40,861 nucleotides of DNA, from positions 1 to 40,861 of the forward strand of contig DXFV01000001.1 of assembly GCA_019114265.1 (NCBI GenBank). The letters run 5' to 3'. The first letter of the stretch is position 1, and the number at the start of each line of letters is the position of its first letter. Both the position numbers and the translations under genes were made by a program. The notes under the pieces were generated by a model, which did not search any database, was not told where the DNA came from, and was given only the letters and a program-made list of their open reading frames with translations. This stretch comes from Anaerofilum faecale. GTDB lineage: Bacteria > Bacillota > Clostridia > Oscillospirales > Ruminococcaceae. This document shows positions 14,964-22,867 of this stretch, in pieces.

Positions 14964-17333
14964 TCAGTTGTGCGCGCTGCACAGCGCAGGCACATTGTCT
15001 GCCAGGTAGTAGCCCACCTCTGTGCCGGGACAGTTGGGACCTGCCAGGTCGCCTGTCTCGGTGCAGAAGCGCTGGGAAACCACATCGCTGTCGTAGGGGA
15101 AATCCTTGTGCTCCTTGCCGGTGAGCACAGCGGTGGCGTAATTCTTGTAGGCGATCTGCGGCACCTTGCTGTTCTGCGCGTTCAGGTTGCCGCCCATCGA
15201 GTGGGGCTCGTCGTAGCCGTACCACACGGCGGTGACATAGTAGGGGCTGACGCCCATGAACATATAATCCTTCCAATCCTGGGTGGTACCGGTCTTACCG
15301 ATGATCTCCATACCGCCAATGCTGCTGATTCCGCTGCCGGCAGCAGTGCCAAAACTGGTGGCAACCGGGTTGCGCAGCAGACGGTTCATGACGGTGGCCG
15401 TCTCGGTGGTGAGAGCCTGTACGTCGGTGCTCTCGGCCTGCATATAGATCTCGCCGTTGGGATACTCGATGGTGGTGAAGAAGGTGGGGGTGTGGTACAC
15501 GCCGCCGTTGCCGAACATCTGGTAGGCGCCCGCCACCTCCAGCGGCGTGACGCCGTTGGTGAGGTTGCCCAGCACCAGCGGAGAGAAGTCCTCATCGTTG
15601 TGAGAAGCGTCTTCTGCAGAGGTAACCAGGCTGCTCATGTTCAGGGTATCGTGCATAAAGGTGAAGATGTTGTCGATGCCCACCAGGTTGGCGATCTGCA
15701 CCGGGATAGTGTTGAGTGAGCGGCCCAGCGCCATATACACTTGCATCTGACCGTACTTGGCACGGCCGTAGTTCTGAGGCCAATCCTTCATCTGACCGGG
15801 ATGTTCTTCATCGGGAATCTGCTTGAGGGGCTCGTCCTGCCACATGTCGGAATAGTGGGTGACGCGGTATTCAATGCCGAGCGAATACGCGCCGATCGGC
15901 TTCATGGTAGAACCGCTCTGGTGCGGCTGCAGGGCGCGGTTGCTGATGCGGTCGGCCTTTTTCTCGCCCAGGCCGCCCACAACGGCCTTCACCTGGCCGT
16001 TGGAATGGTCCAGCGTGATCATCGCGCCGTTGGTCGTGATGGTTTTCAGCGGCAGGTTGTTGGAACTGTACACCTGGTTGCCGTTCTCGTCCAGAACAGG
16101 CGTCTCGCCGTCCTGGAACACGCCGTCGGCATCCTCCACCTGGATGGGGCGGGGATAGAAGGTGCCGTCGCTGTTGAGCATCACCTTTTCCATCTCCTGC
16201 TGCATGAAGGGATCGACGGTCAGGCGCACCACAAAGCCCTGGGTATTGAGGAAATTGTAGGCTTCGGCGCTGGTTTCAAACCCTTCTTTCTCCTGCACCA
16301 GCGGGATGATCTGATCCAGCGCGGCGTCGGTGAACCAGGAGTTGTTGGAGGTATGGGTGACGGTCTCCTGTTCCTGCTCCTCGGCCAGCACCAGCGGGTA
16401 TGCCTGCCACTCGTTTTTCTCCTCTTCGGTGATCATCCCCTGCTCGTACATAAAGCGCAGCACCGTGTTGCGGCGCAGGATGTGCTCCTCGGGGTTGGTG
16501 GCGGGGTTGTATTTGGTGGGGTTTTTGGTGATGGCGGCGATGCTGGCGCACTCGGCCAGGTTGAGGTCGCTGACATGTTTGTTGAAATACTGGTTGGCGC
16601 CCGCCTCCACGCCGGCCAGCTGGCCGGTGAGACTGATGGTGTTGAGGTAGGCCTCCATGATCTGCTCGGGGGAATAGCGGTTGCGCAGACCGATGGCGCG
16701 GAACACCTCGCGGATCTTGCGCAGCGGGTCGGTCTCGTTGTCGCCGGTGATGTTCTTGATCAGCTGCTGGTCGATGGTGGACGCGCCCTGCATCGTGTCA
16801 AACAGGCCGAACGTGCCGCCGGTGATCTTGCTCACCACCATATTCACCGCCGCCGCCGCTGTGCGGGTGGGGTTGAAGCCCATATGGGTCCAGAAGCTCT
16901 GGTCCTCGGTGGCGATGAATGCGTTGACAAGATCTTCGGGGATCTCGCCCCAGTCCACCCATGTACGCTGCTGGTCGCTGTACAGGCGGGTGTATTCCAC
17001 CCATTCGCCGGTGTCGTGGTCCTGGGCGAGGAAACGGGTGGTGTAGCTGAGCTTGATCTGGTCGAGGTTGAGCAGATCGGCGTCGTTGGCCGTGGCGTTG
17101 ACGACATACTGGCTGAGCAGCACGGCCGCCACCGACCCGATCATCACGCCCACACAGCACATGATGACGATGAATTTTCCAAGATTCAGAAAAATGCTCT
17201 TTGCCACGCTGCCGGGCGTCCTTTTCTTTTTGCTGCCGCGGCGCTTCGAGGCGTGCGGCTGACCGGGCGCTTTGGCCTGCGGCTGACGCTTATCGTTGGT
17301 TGCGATGGGGATCGCCTCCTTTTCTTTTTGCAT
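14964..17333 (-). CDS. Class A (bifunctional) penicillin-binding protein
   Basis: 789 residues. A basic cytoplasmic N-terminus precedes one membrane helix (FIVIMCCVGVMIGSVAAVLLSQ). The GT51 glycosyltransferase domain has TEDQSFWTHMGF (catalytic E143), the GASTIDQQLIKN motif and RKIREVFRAIGL. The transpeptidase domain has SGSTMKP (S473, SxxK), RSLNTIPVQ (SxN) and KTGTTQDWKDYMF (KTG). A cysteine-containing tail (RFCTETGDLAGPNCPGTE) ends the protein. It polymerises and cross-links peptidoglycan outside the membrane. ATG 17333 is the only standard start that fits, but it has no good ribosome site; AAGGAGG lies just inside the gene. Confidence 0.95.
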   Translation of the reverse strand: MQKEKEAIPIATNDKRQPQAKAPGQPHASKRRGSKKKRTPGSVAKSIFLNLGKFIVIMCCVGVMIGSVAAVLLSQYVVNATANDADLLNLDQIKLSYTTRFLAQDHDTGEWVEYTRLYSDQQRTWVDWGEIPEDLVNAFIATEDQSFWTHMGFNPTRTAAAAVNMVVSKITGGTFGLFDTMQGASTIDQQLIKNITGDNETDPLRKIREVFRAIGLRNRYSPEQIMEAYLNTISLTGQLAGVEAGANQYFNKHVSDLNLAECASIAAITKNPTKYNPATNPEEHILRRNTVLRFMYEQGMITEEEKNEWQAYPLVLAEEQEQETVTHTSNNSWFTDAALDQIIPLVQEKEGFETSAEAYNFLNTQGFVVRLTVDPFMQQEMEKVMLNSDGTFYPRPIQVEDADGVFQDGETPVLDENGNQVYSSNNLPLKTITTNGAMITLDHSNGQVKAVVGGLGEKKADRISNRALQPHQSGSTMKPIGAYSLGIEYRVTHYSDMWQDEPLKQIPDEEHPGQMKDWPQNYGRAKYGQMQVYMALGRSLNTIPVQIANLVGIDNIFTFMHDTLNMSSLVTSAEDASHNDEDFSPLVLGNLTNGVTPLEVAGAYQMFGNGGVYHTPTFFTTIEYPNGEIYMQAESTDVQALTTETATVMNRLLRNPVATSFGTAAGSGISSIGGMEIIGKTGTTQDWKDYMFMGVSPYYVTAVWYGYDEPHSMGGNLNAQNSKVPQIAYKNYATAVLTGKEHKDFPYDSDVVSQRFCTETGDLAGPNCPGTEVGYYLADNVPALCSAHN

Positions 17334-17343
17334 GTATACGAGA

Positions 17344-17363
17344 CGGCCGGGGATCGTCCGGCC
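17344..17363 (-). promoter_or_regulatory. Leader hairpin directly before the penicillin-binding protein start
   Basis: GGCCGG and CCGGCC flank a seven-base loop in the 5' leader and end about 10 bases before the ATG at 17333. There is no T run. It occupies the space where a ribosome site would normally lie. Confidence 0.5.
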
Positions 17364-17389
17364 CTGCACCCACAAAGCAGATATACTGT

Positions 17390-17395
17390 ATTATA
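17390..17395 (-). promoter_or_regulatory. Extended -10 promoter of the penicillin-binding protein gene
   Basis: TATAAT on the minus strand, preceded by TGG (extended -10, TGnTATAAT), lies about 57 bases before the start codon. There is no convincing -35 box. Confidence 0.6.
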
Positions 17396-17502
17396 CCACA
17401 TTTGCGGCTGCCATGACAGAGAAAAACTGTGAAACCTTCCGCTTTGGCGACTAAACTCCCCAAACACCGGCCAGACTTGCAGCAAAAGGAAGGTGAAACA
17501 CG

Positions 17503-17805
17503 GTGACTTTGAAGCGATGGTTTGTGCTGCTTTTGCCGGTGTGCCTGCTGGCGCTGGGCGTGAGCCTGTGGTTTCTGCTGCGTCCCGCGCCTGCGCCCGA
17601 AACGCCCGCGCCGCTGTATGTGCTGGCGGACCGGGGCGGACGGGTGGCGGTGTATGGGCCGGAAGGACGCGAGGGGGAACCGGTGCGTGTGTATGAGATC
17701 CACACAAGGCTCCTGCCCGAGCCCGACCAGCAGCGGCTGCAGCGGGGCGTGCCGGTGTACACCGAGCGGGAGCTGCAGCAGCGCCTGGAAGATTACGGAT
17801 TGTAG
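17503..17805 (+). CDS. Small membrane-anchored protein with BofC C-terminal-like domain
   Basis: 100 residues. An N-terminal membrane segment (FVLLLPVCLLALGVSLWFLL) is followed by a short Pro/Ala linker. The outer domain reads YVLADRGGRVAVYGPEG and ends VYTERELQQRLEDYGL, the 'L.DY' pattern seen in BofC C-terminal-like proteins of clostridia. In Bacillus, BofC is an intermembrane inhibitor of SpoIVB signalling during sporulation. This short form lacks the BofC N-domain and its role is unknown. GTG start with AAGGAAGG upstream. Convergent with the next gene, with a three-base gap. Confidence 0.75.
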   Translation: MTLKRWFVLLLPVCLLALGVSLWFLLRPAPAPETPAPLYVLADRGGRVAVYGPEGREGEPVRVYEIHTRLLPEPDQQRLQRGVPVYTERELQQRLEDYGL

Positions 17806-17808
17806 CGC

Positions 17809-18177
17809 TCAGCGCACGGGGATGATCTCGATCCAGTAGCCGTCCGGGTCCGAGATGAAGTAGATCCCCATGCCGGGATTCTCATAACAGATGCAGCCCA
17901 TCTCGGCGTGCAGCGCGTGGGCGGCGGCGAAGTCGTCCACATGGAACGCCAAGTGGATCTCGTTGTCGCCCAGGTTGTACGGCTGGGTGCGGCCGCGCAG
18001 CCAGGTCAGCTCCAGCTGATGGGTGGTCTCGCCGTCGCCCAGGAACACCAGCGTGAAGCTGCCGTCGGACGCCTCCTTGCGGCCCATCTCCTGCAGGCCC
18101 AGCGCGCGGGTGTAGAACGCGAGGCTCTTTTCCAGGTCCAGCACGTTCAGGTTGTTGTGGGCAAACCGAAACTGCAT
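17809..18177 (-). CDS. VOC family protein, lactoylglutathione-lyase (glyoxalase I) type
   Basis: 122 residues, one vicinal-oxygen-chelate subunit. Likely metal ligands are a His at the start (FAHNNLNV), E in LELTWLRG, H in HLAFHVDD and E in DGYWIEII, the H-E-H-E set of nickel-type glyoxalase I. The PDGYWIEI ending is the family signature. It probably removes methylglyoxal as a thiol adduct, but the substrate is not certain because many VOC proteins look alike. ATG 18177 is chosen because GGAG lies 10 bases upstream; GTG at 18186 touches the ribosome site. Confidence 0.88.
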   Translation of the reverse strand: MQFRFAHNNLNVLDLEKSLAFYTRALGLQEMGRKEASDGSFTLVFLGDGETTHQLELTWLRGRTQPYNLGDNEIHLAFHVDDFAAAHALHAEMGCICYENPGMGIYFISDPDGYWIEIIPVR

Positions 18178-18210
18178 AGTTGCCACTCTCCTTTTTTCTC
18201 CTCATATATA

Positions 18211-18258
18211 AAAACGAAGCTGCCGCCCGAAATCCTGCACGGACGGCAGGATTTTTTT
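18211..18258. promoter_or_regulatory. Two mutually exclusive hairpins in the VOC gene leader
   Basis: On the minus strand, a 10-bp stem (18249-18240 with 18229-18220, one G-U pair, 10-base loop) is followed by CTTCGTTTTT, which has the form of an intrinsic terminator. It overlaps a second hairpin with 8-bp arms, AATCCTGC (18231-18238) and GCAGGATT (18246-18253), which on the plus strand is followed by a T run. The two cannot form together. Either this is an attenuator in the VOC leader or two overlapping terminators, one per strand. Confidence 0.55.
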
Positions 18259-18296
18259 GTGTTTTGGAAAACACCGGAAGCAGGACATACTGTTTT

Positions 18297-18325
18297 ATTA
18301 TAGCCAAAGCGCCCTGTTTTTGCAA
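18297..18325 (-). promoter_or_regulatory. Promoter of the VOC gene
   Basis: TTGCAA (18325-18320) and TATAAT (18302-18297) are 17 bases apart on the minus strand, leaving a leader of about 110 bases. Confidence 0.75.
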
Positions 18326-18340
18326 GCGTCCTCTGCGGCG

Positions 18341-18377
18341 TTGTACAGTCTGCCAATATATGATATAATGTGGCAGA
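18341..18377 (+). promoter_or_regulatory. Promoter and candidate operator of the ACP operon
   Basis: TTGTAC (18341-18346) and TATAAT (18364-18369) are 17 bases apart, with a TGA extended -10. A 7-bp inverted repeat, TCTGCCA (18349-18355) and TGGCAGA (18371-18377), brackets the -10 box, which is where a repressor could block polymerase. Confidence 0.75.
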
Positions 18378-18450
18378 GCGGCCTTTTTGCAATGCGGCCG
18401 CGGCAACGGGAATGCGCACGGGATGCGCAAAATACAGGAGGTATGTGTTT

Positions 18451-20229
18451 GTGAACATGCTGCAATATCCCTTCGACTCCGCTCTGATCTTACAGAAAAA
18501 GCGCAGCCTGAAACGCCAGCTGCTGCAGAAGGAAGGCCTGGTGCCCAAAAAGGTGGCCATCCTCAGCGGCAGCACCATCGGCGAAGTGAAAAATATTCTG
18601 GAACTGTTTTTGCTCGACAGCGGCATCCAGCCCACCTTTTACGAGGGCGGCTATGCGCTGTTTTACGAGAACCTCGTGTTCGACGACGGCAGCCTGGCCG
18701 CCTTTGCGCCGGACGTGATCTACATCCACACCAGCCTGCGCAATCTGGTGAACCTGCCCACCCAGGCCGACAGCCCCGCCCAGTGCGCCGAAAAGCTGGC
18801 CGCCGAGACCGCCCGCTGGAAACAGGTGTGGCAGGCTGCCGCCCGCTTTGGCTGCCCGGTGATCCAGAACAACTTCGACCTGCCCACCTACCGCGTGATG
18901 GGCAACCTGGACGCCGCCGACTGCCACGGGCGGGTGCATTTCGTGCGCGAGATGAACCGGATGCTGGCCGAATACGCCGCCTCCACCCCCAACTTCTACA
19001 TCAACGACCTGGCCTATCTGCAGGCGATGCGCGGCATGGACGCCTTCTCCGACCCCACCGCCTGGTACGCCTACAAATACGCCTGCGCCATCGACTGCAT
19101 CCCCGATCTGTGCCACAGCGTGGCGAACATCATCAAAAGCCTGCTGGGGCGCAACAAAAAGCTGGTGGCCTGCGACCTGGACAACACCCTGTGGGGCGGC
19201 ATCATCGGCGACGACGGCGCCGAGGGGATCGCCATCGGCAGCGAGACGCCCGCCGGCATGGCGCACGCCGAGCTGCAGAGCTATCTGAAAGAGCTGGGGC
19301 GGATGGGCGTTCTGCTGAGCGTTTGCAGCAAGAACGAGGAGGCCAACGCGCTGGGCGGCTTTGAGCGCGCCGAGAGCGTGCTGAAACGGGACGACTTCGT
19401 CTCCTTCAAGGCCAACTGGGACCCCAAGCATCTGAATCTGGCCGCCACCGCGCAGGAGCTGAACATCCTGCCCGACAGCTTTGTGTTCCTGGACGACAAT
19501 CCCGCCGAGCGGGAGATCGTGCGCCGGGAACTGCCGGGCGTGACGGTGCCCGAGCTGGGTGCGCCCGAGCAGTATCTGCAGGTGCTGGACCGCGGCGGCT
19601 ATTTTGAGGCCACCTCCCTTTCGGCCGACGACCGCAAGCGCGCCGAGATGTACCGCCAGAACCAGCAGCGCGCCGCGCTGGAGCAGAGCTTCGGCAACTA
19701 CGAGGACTACCTGAAGAGCCTGGAGATGGAGTGTGAGATCGGGCCGTTCAGCCCGGCGCACGCCGAGCGCATCACCCAGCTGATCAACAAGACCAACCAG
19801 TTCAACCTCACCACCCGCCGCTACACCGCCGCCGAGGTGGAAGGCATCATGCAGGACCCCGCCTGCCTCACCCTCTACGGCAAGCTGACCGACAAGTTCG
19901 GCGACAACGGCATCGTCACCGCCATCATCGGCCACCAGACCGGCGAGGTGTTGGAGATCGACCTGTGGATCATGAGCTGCCGTACCTTCAAGCGCCGTCT
20001 GGAGCACGCCATGTTCGACCAGCTGGTGGCCGACGCCGCCGCACGGGGGGTGAAAACCATCGTCGGGCGCTACCTTCCCACCGCAAAGAACTTGTTGGTG
20101 AGCGATTTTTATGCTACAATAGGGTTTGAAAAAACCGCCGAAAACGAGGACGGCAGCCGCACCTTTGCCTTTACCGGCTTTGACGGCTACCAGCCCCAGT
20201 GCGGCGTGATGGAAATCCGGCGGGTATAA
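18451..20229 (+). CDS. HAD-IIIC family protein, FkbH-like
   Basis: 592 residues. An N-terminal SGNH-like region (VAILSGSTIGEVKNILELF, then FAPDVIYIHTS) precedes the HAD domain with the nucleophile motif ACDLDNTLWGG (D242, D244) and VFLDDNPAERE. The C-terminal GNAT-like part has NKTNQFNLTTRRY and LPTAKN. FkbH-type proteins load a phosphorylated three-carbon acid such as 1,3-bisphosphoglycerate onto ACP as glyceryl-ACP and lose phosphate. The next gene encodes an ACP, which supports that role. GTG 18451 is chosen because AGGAGG lies nine bases upstream; ATG 18457 is possible. First gene of a five-gene operon. Confidence 0.9.
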   Translation: MNMLQYPFDSALILQKKRSLKRQLLQKEGLVPKKVAILSGSTIGEVKNILELFLLDSGIQPTFYEGGYALFYENLVFDDGSLAAFAPDVIYIHTSLRNLVNLPTQADSPAQCAEKLAAETARWKQVWQAAARFGCPVIQNNFDLPTYRVMGNLDAADCHGRVHFVREMNRMLAEYAASTPNFYINDLAYLQAMRGMDAFSDPTAWYAYKYACAIDCIPDLCHSVANIIKSLLGRNKKLVACDLDNTLWGGIIGDDGAEGIAIGSETPAGMAHAELQSYLKELGRMGVLLSVCSKNEEANALGGFERAESVLKRDDFVSFKANWDPKHLNLAATAQELNILPDSFVFLDDNPAEREIVRRELPGVTVPELGAPEQYLQVLDRGGYFEATSLSADDRKRAEMYRQNQQRAALEQSFGNYEDYLKSLEMECEIGPFSPAHAERITQLINKTNQFNLTTRRYTAAEVEGIMQDPACLTLYGKLTDKFGDNGIVTAIIGHQTGEVLEIDLWIMSCRTFKRRLEHAMFDQLVADAAARGVKTIVGRYLPTAKNLLVSDFYATIGFEKTAENEDGSRTFAFTGFDGYQPQCGVMEIRRV

Positions 20230-20255
20230 CGCCGCCGTGCAAAGGAGATAGAAAC

Positions 20256-20498
20256 ATGGACGAGAAAACCATTCTGGCTGCTGTGCAGGACATTTTCCGC
20301 GACAACTTCGACGACGAGGAGCTGGTGATCACCCGCGAGACCTGCGCCGACGACATCGAGGACTGGGACAGCCTGGAGCAGATCAACCTGCTGACCGCCA
20401 TCGAGAAGAAATTCGGCCTGAAATTCCAGCTTGCCGACGTGCGCGGCCTTGCCAACGTGGGCGATCTGCTGGACCTGATCGCGCGGATGACCGCCTGA
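20256..20498 (+). CDS. Acyl carrier protein
   Basis: 80 residues, acidic, four-helix ACP. The phosphopantetheine serine is S39 in DWDSLEQINLL. It resembles the free-standing ACPs of polysaccharide or secondary-metabolite loci more than FabD-operon AcpP, because the motif is WDSLE rather than LGADSLD. It follows the FkbH-like gene by 26 bases with an AAAGGAG site. It presumably carries the acyl unit made by this operon. A terminator-like hairpin follows. Confidence 0.93.
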   Translation: MDEKTILAAVQDIFRDNFDDEELVITRETCADDIEDWDSLEQINLLTAIEKKFGLKFQLADVRGLANVGDLLDLIARMTA

Positions 20499-20520
20499 GA
20501 TTTCGGCTGATCGCATCACC

Positions 20521-20569
20521 AGCGCAGGGGCGCGCCGCTTTGCGGACGTGCCTTCTGCGCTTTTGTTTT
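20521..20569 (+). terminator. Terminator-like hairpin inside the ACP operon
   Basis: AGCGCAG (20521-20527) pairs with CTGCGCT (20555-20561). Inner pairs CCGC-TTT-GCGG extend the stem, and TTTTGTTTT follows. The ribosome site of the MaoC gene begins immediately after, so the last three genes need read-through. Confidence 0.75.
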
Positions 20570-20584
20570 GAGAGGGAGTTTTTC

Positions 20585-21001
20585 ATGAACAGTTATACGC
20601 TGGCCGACATTCAGCCCGGCCTGACCGAGTCCTTCACCGTCACGGTGACCGAGGAGATGATGGAGCAGTTCCACGCTTTCAGCGGCGATTGCAGCCCCAT
20701 CCACATGAGCGAGGAATACGCACAGCAGCGCGGATTTCCCGGCCGTGTGTGCTATGGGATGCTGGGCGCGGGCTTCTTCTCCACCCTGGCGGGAGTGTAT
20801 CTTCCCGGCGAACACTGCCTGCTGCACAGCGTGGAGTGCAAGTTTGCAAAGCCGGTGTTCATCGGCGATGTGCTGACCGTGTCCGGCACTGTGACCGAGG
20901 TGAACGACACCTTTGGCGAGATCACCATCAAGGCCAGCCTGACCAACCAGGACGGCAAAAAGGTGACCCGCGGCGTGATCAAGGCCGGCGTGGCGAAATA
21001 A
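20585..21001 (+). CDS. MaoC family (R)-specific hydratase/dehydratase
   Basis: 138 residues, single hot-dog domain. Catalytic Asp and His are seen as D35 and H40 in FSGDCSPIHMSEEYA, followed by the family segment FPGRVCYGMLGAGFFS. PhaJ-type members hydrate trans-2-enoyl-CoA/ACP to (R)-3-hydroxyacyl or do the reverse. With an ACP and an SDR beside it, it most likely acts on an ACP-bound acyl group. GAGGGAG lies before ATG 20585. Confidence 0.9.
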   Translation: MNSYTLADIQPGLTESFTVTVTEEMMEQFHAFSGDCSPIHMSEEYAQQRGFPGRVCYGMLGAGFFSTLAGVYLPGEHCLLHSVECKFAKPVFIGDVLTVSGTVTEVNDTFGEITIKASLTNQDGKKVTRGVIKAGVAK

Positions 21002-21055
21002 ACCAGAGCAGACCCGGCCCTTACACGGCCGGATGTAAAGAAAGGAACGACTGAG

Positions 21056-21784
21056 ATGGGAAATGTATATCTGATCACCGGCGCCTCCAGCGATGTGGGA
21101 TGCGCGCTGATCCGCCGCCTGTACCAGCCGGGCGACCTCTTCCTCGCACAGGGTGCGGGCGATCTTTCGGGGCTGGCCCCGCTGGTGAAGGAGTTCCCGG
21201 GCGCTATCCACACCTTTGACGTGGACCTCACCGACCCCGCCGCCACCGACCTGTTCATCGAGCAGGTGAGCCGCATCGCCGCGCCCACCCATCTGGTGCA
21301 TCTGCCGGCGCTGCGGGTGGTCAACACCAAATTCAAGAAGTTCGACGAGGAGCGGTTCGAGCGGGACATGAGCGTGCAGGTGCGCAGTGCGGTGAAGCTG
21401 TGCAAGGCGTTCGTGCCCGCCATGGCCAAAGCCAAGCGCGGGCGGGTGCTGTTCATGCTGACCAGCTACCTGCTGGGCCTGCCGCCCAAAAACACCGCCG
21501 CCTATATCATGGCCAAAAGCGCGCTGCACGGCCTGGCCAGGAGCCTGGCCGCCGACTATGCCGGCACCGGCGTGACGGTGAACTGCGTGATGCCCAGCAT
21601 GATGGAGACCAAATTCCTGGCCGACACCAGCAATCTGATCGTGGAGGCATCCGCGCAGGCCAACCCGATGGGCCGCAATGCCCGCGTGGAGGACGTGGTG
21701 CCTGCGATGGCCTTCCTGCTGGGCGAGGAGGCCGGGTTCATCACCGGCGTGTCGCTGCCCATCACGGGAGGAAGCGCGCTGTGA
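21056..21784 (+). CDS. Short-chain dehydrogenase/reductase (FabG-like)
   Basis: 242 residues. Nucleotide motif TGASSDVG (residues 8-15) and the catalytic set S137 (LTSYLLG), Y150 and K154 (AAYIMAKSALHG) are present. The usual NNAG motif is replaced by HLPA. The C-terminal GVSLPITGGSAL is typical of FabG-like SDRs. A 3-oxoacyl-ACP reductase or 3-hydroxyacyl dehydrogenase role fits the operon, but the substrate is unknown. Start ATG with AAAGGAA upstream; the stop overlaps the next gene by four bases. Confidence 0.92.
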   Translation: MGNVYLITGASSDVGCALIRRLYQPGDLFLAQGAGDLSGLAPLVKEFPGAIHTFDVDLTDPAATDLFIEQVSRIAAPTHLVHLPALRVVNTKFKKFDEERFERDMSVQVRSAVKLCKAFVPAMAKAKRGRVLFMLTSYLLGLPPKNTAAYIMAKSALHGLARSLAADYAGTGVTVNCVMPSMMETKFLADTSNLIVEASAQANPMGRNARVEDVVPAMAFLLGEEAGFITGVSLPITGGSAL

Positions 21785-22782
21785 GCAAGGAAGCCTTTTC
21801 TCTGCGCCACGCCCGGATGTCCGACCGGGAGCGCATCGTGGATTTTCTCAACCGCAACTGGGGCAGCCGCCATCCGCTGGTGAACCTGCCTGACCTGTTT
21901 GAATATTACTATATCCGCGGCGACAAGCTGCAGTTTGTGCTGGCCGAGCAGGAGGACCATCTGGTGGCGGTGGCGGGATATATCCTCTCCAACGCCTCCT
22001 CGCAGCCGGACGCCTGGGTGAGCATCTGGTGTGCGGCCAAAGGCTGCAACGGCGCGGGGCTGGAACTGATGGAAGCCCTGCCCCGGCTGGCCGGCGTGCG
22101 CGTGCTGGCCTGCAACAACATCCGTCCCAGAACGATGGCCTTCTACCGCTTTCTGGGCTGGCACGCCGACCGCGTCCCCCACTACTACCGTCTGGGCCGG
22201 GTGGACGAGCGGCGGCTGGTGCGCGGCGCGGACGAAGCTCCGATGCCGTCTGTGGGCGGCGACCTGGAGCTGTTCCCGGTGTATTCCACCGTGGCGCTGG
22301 AGGGGATGGGCGTGCCGGACACCGGCTGTGTTCCCCGCAAGGACGTGTGGTATGTGCGGCGGCGGTACTTCACCTTCCCGCGCCAGACCTACCGTCTGTG
22401 GGCGGCCTGTGAAGAGGGGCGCATCGCGGCCTATCTGGTCACCCGCACGGTGACGGTGGAGGAAGCGGGCGGCGCAAAGGTGCTGCGCATCGTGGATTTT
22501 ATCGGCCGTCCCGAACAGCTGCCCCGCCTCGGCGCCGCCATCGACCGCATCATGCAGGCCGAGAAGGTGGAGTACGCCGACTGCTATTGTGCCGGGATCT
22601 CCCCCGCCCTCTTCCTGCAGGCCGGGTTTGTGGAGCGGAAAGAGGGGGACGCCGTCGTGATCCCTAACTACCTCGATCCCCCGCTGTACGAAAACACCGA
22701 GTACTACTACTTCACCAACCAGCCGGACGGATTCGTGCTGTTCAAGGCGGACGGCGACCAGGACCGCCCCAACCTGGGATGA
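21781..22782 (+). CDS. Two-part GNAT-like acyltransferase, unknown substrate
   Basis: 333 residues. It starts at GTG 21781, overlapping the SDR stop (GTGA). The N-terminal half looks like GNAT: FSLRHARMSDRERIVDFLNRNWG, VAVAGYILS, then NIRPRTMAFYRFLGWHA near residue 115-130. The C-terminal half (from about residue 170) has a second GNAT-like outline (AYLVTRTV, ALFLQAGFVERKEGD) and ends with an aromatic-rich YENTEYYYFTNQPDG, which resembles surface-glycan acyltransferases. I infer that it transfers the ACP-bound group to an amine or hydroxyl of a sugar or similar acceptor; the acceptor cannot be read. Last gene of the operon. Confidence 0.7.
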   Translation: MSKEAFSLRHARMSDRERIVDFLNRNWGSRHPLVNLPDLFEYYYIRGDKLQFVLAEQEDHLVAVAGYILSNASSQPDAWVSIWCAAKGCNGAGLELMEALPRLAGVRVLACNNIRPRTMAFYRFLGWHADRVPHYYRLGRVDERRLVRGADEAPMPSVGGDLELFPVYSTVALEGMGVPDTGCVPRKDVWYVRRRYFTFPRQTYRLWAACEEGRIAAYLVTRTVTVEEAGGAKVLRIVDFIGRPEQLPRLGAAIDRIMQAEKVEYADCYCAGISPALFLQAGFVERKEGDAVVIPNYLDPPLYENTEYYYFTNQPDGFVLFKADGDQDRPNLG

Positions 22783-22815
22783 AGCGGCCTGCTTCCTGTT
22801 CGATCGTTGCATAAA

Positions 22816-22857
22816 AAGACGCCCTGCGGAGTGATTTCCACAGGGCGTCTTGCTTTT
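22816..22857. terminator. Bidirectional terminator between the ACP operon and the ricin-fold gene
   Basis: A perfect 11-bp stem, AAGACGCCCTG (22816-22826) with CAGGGCGTCTT (22841-22851), has T-rich flanks on both strands. The converging genes stop at 22782 and 22868. Confidence 0.88.
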
Positions 22858-22867
22858 GTCCGATTGT

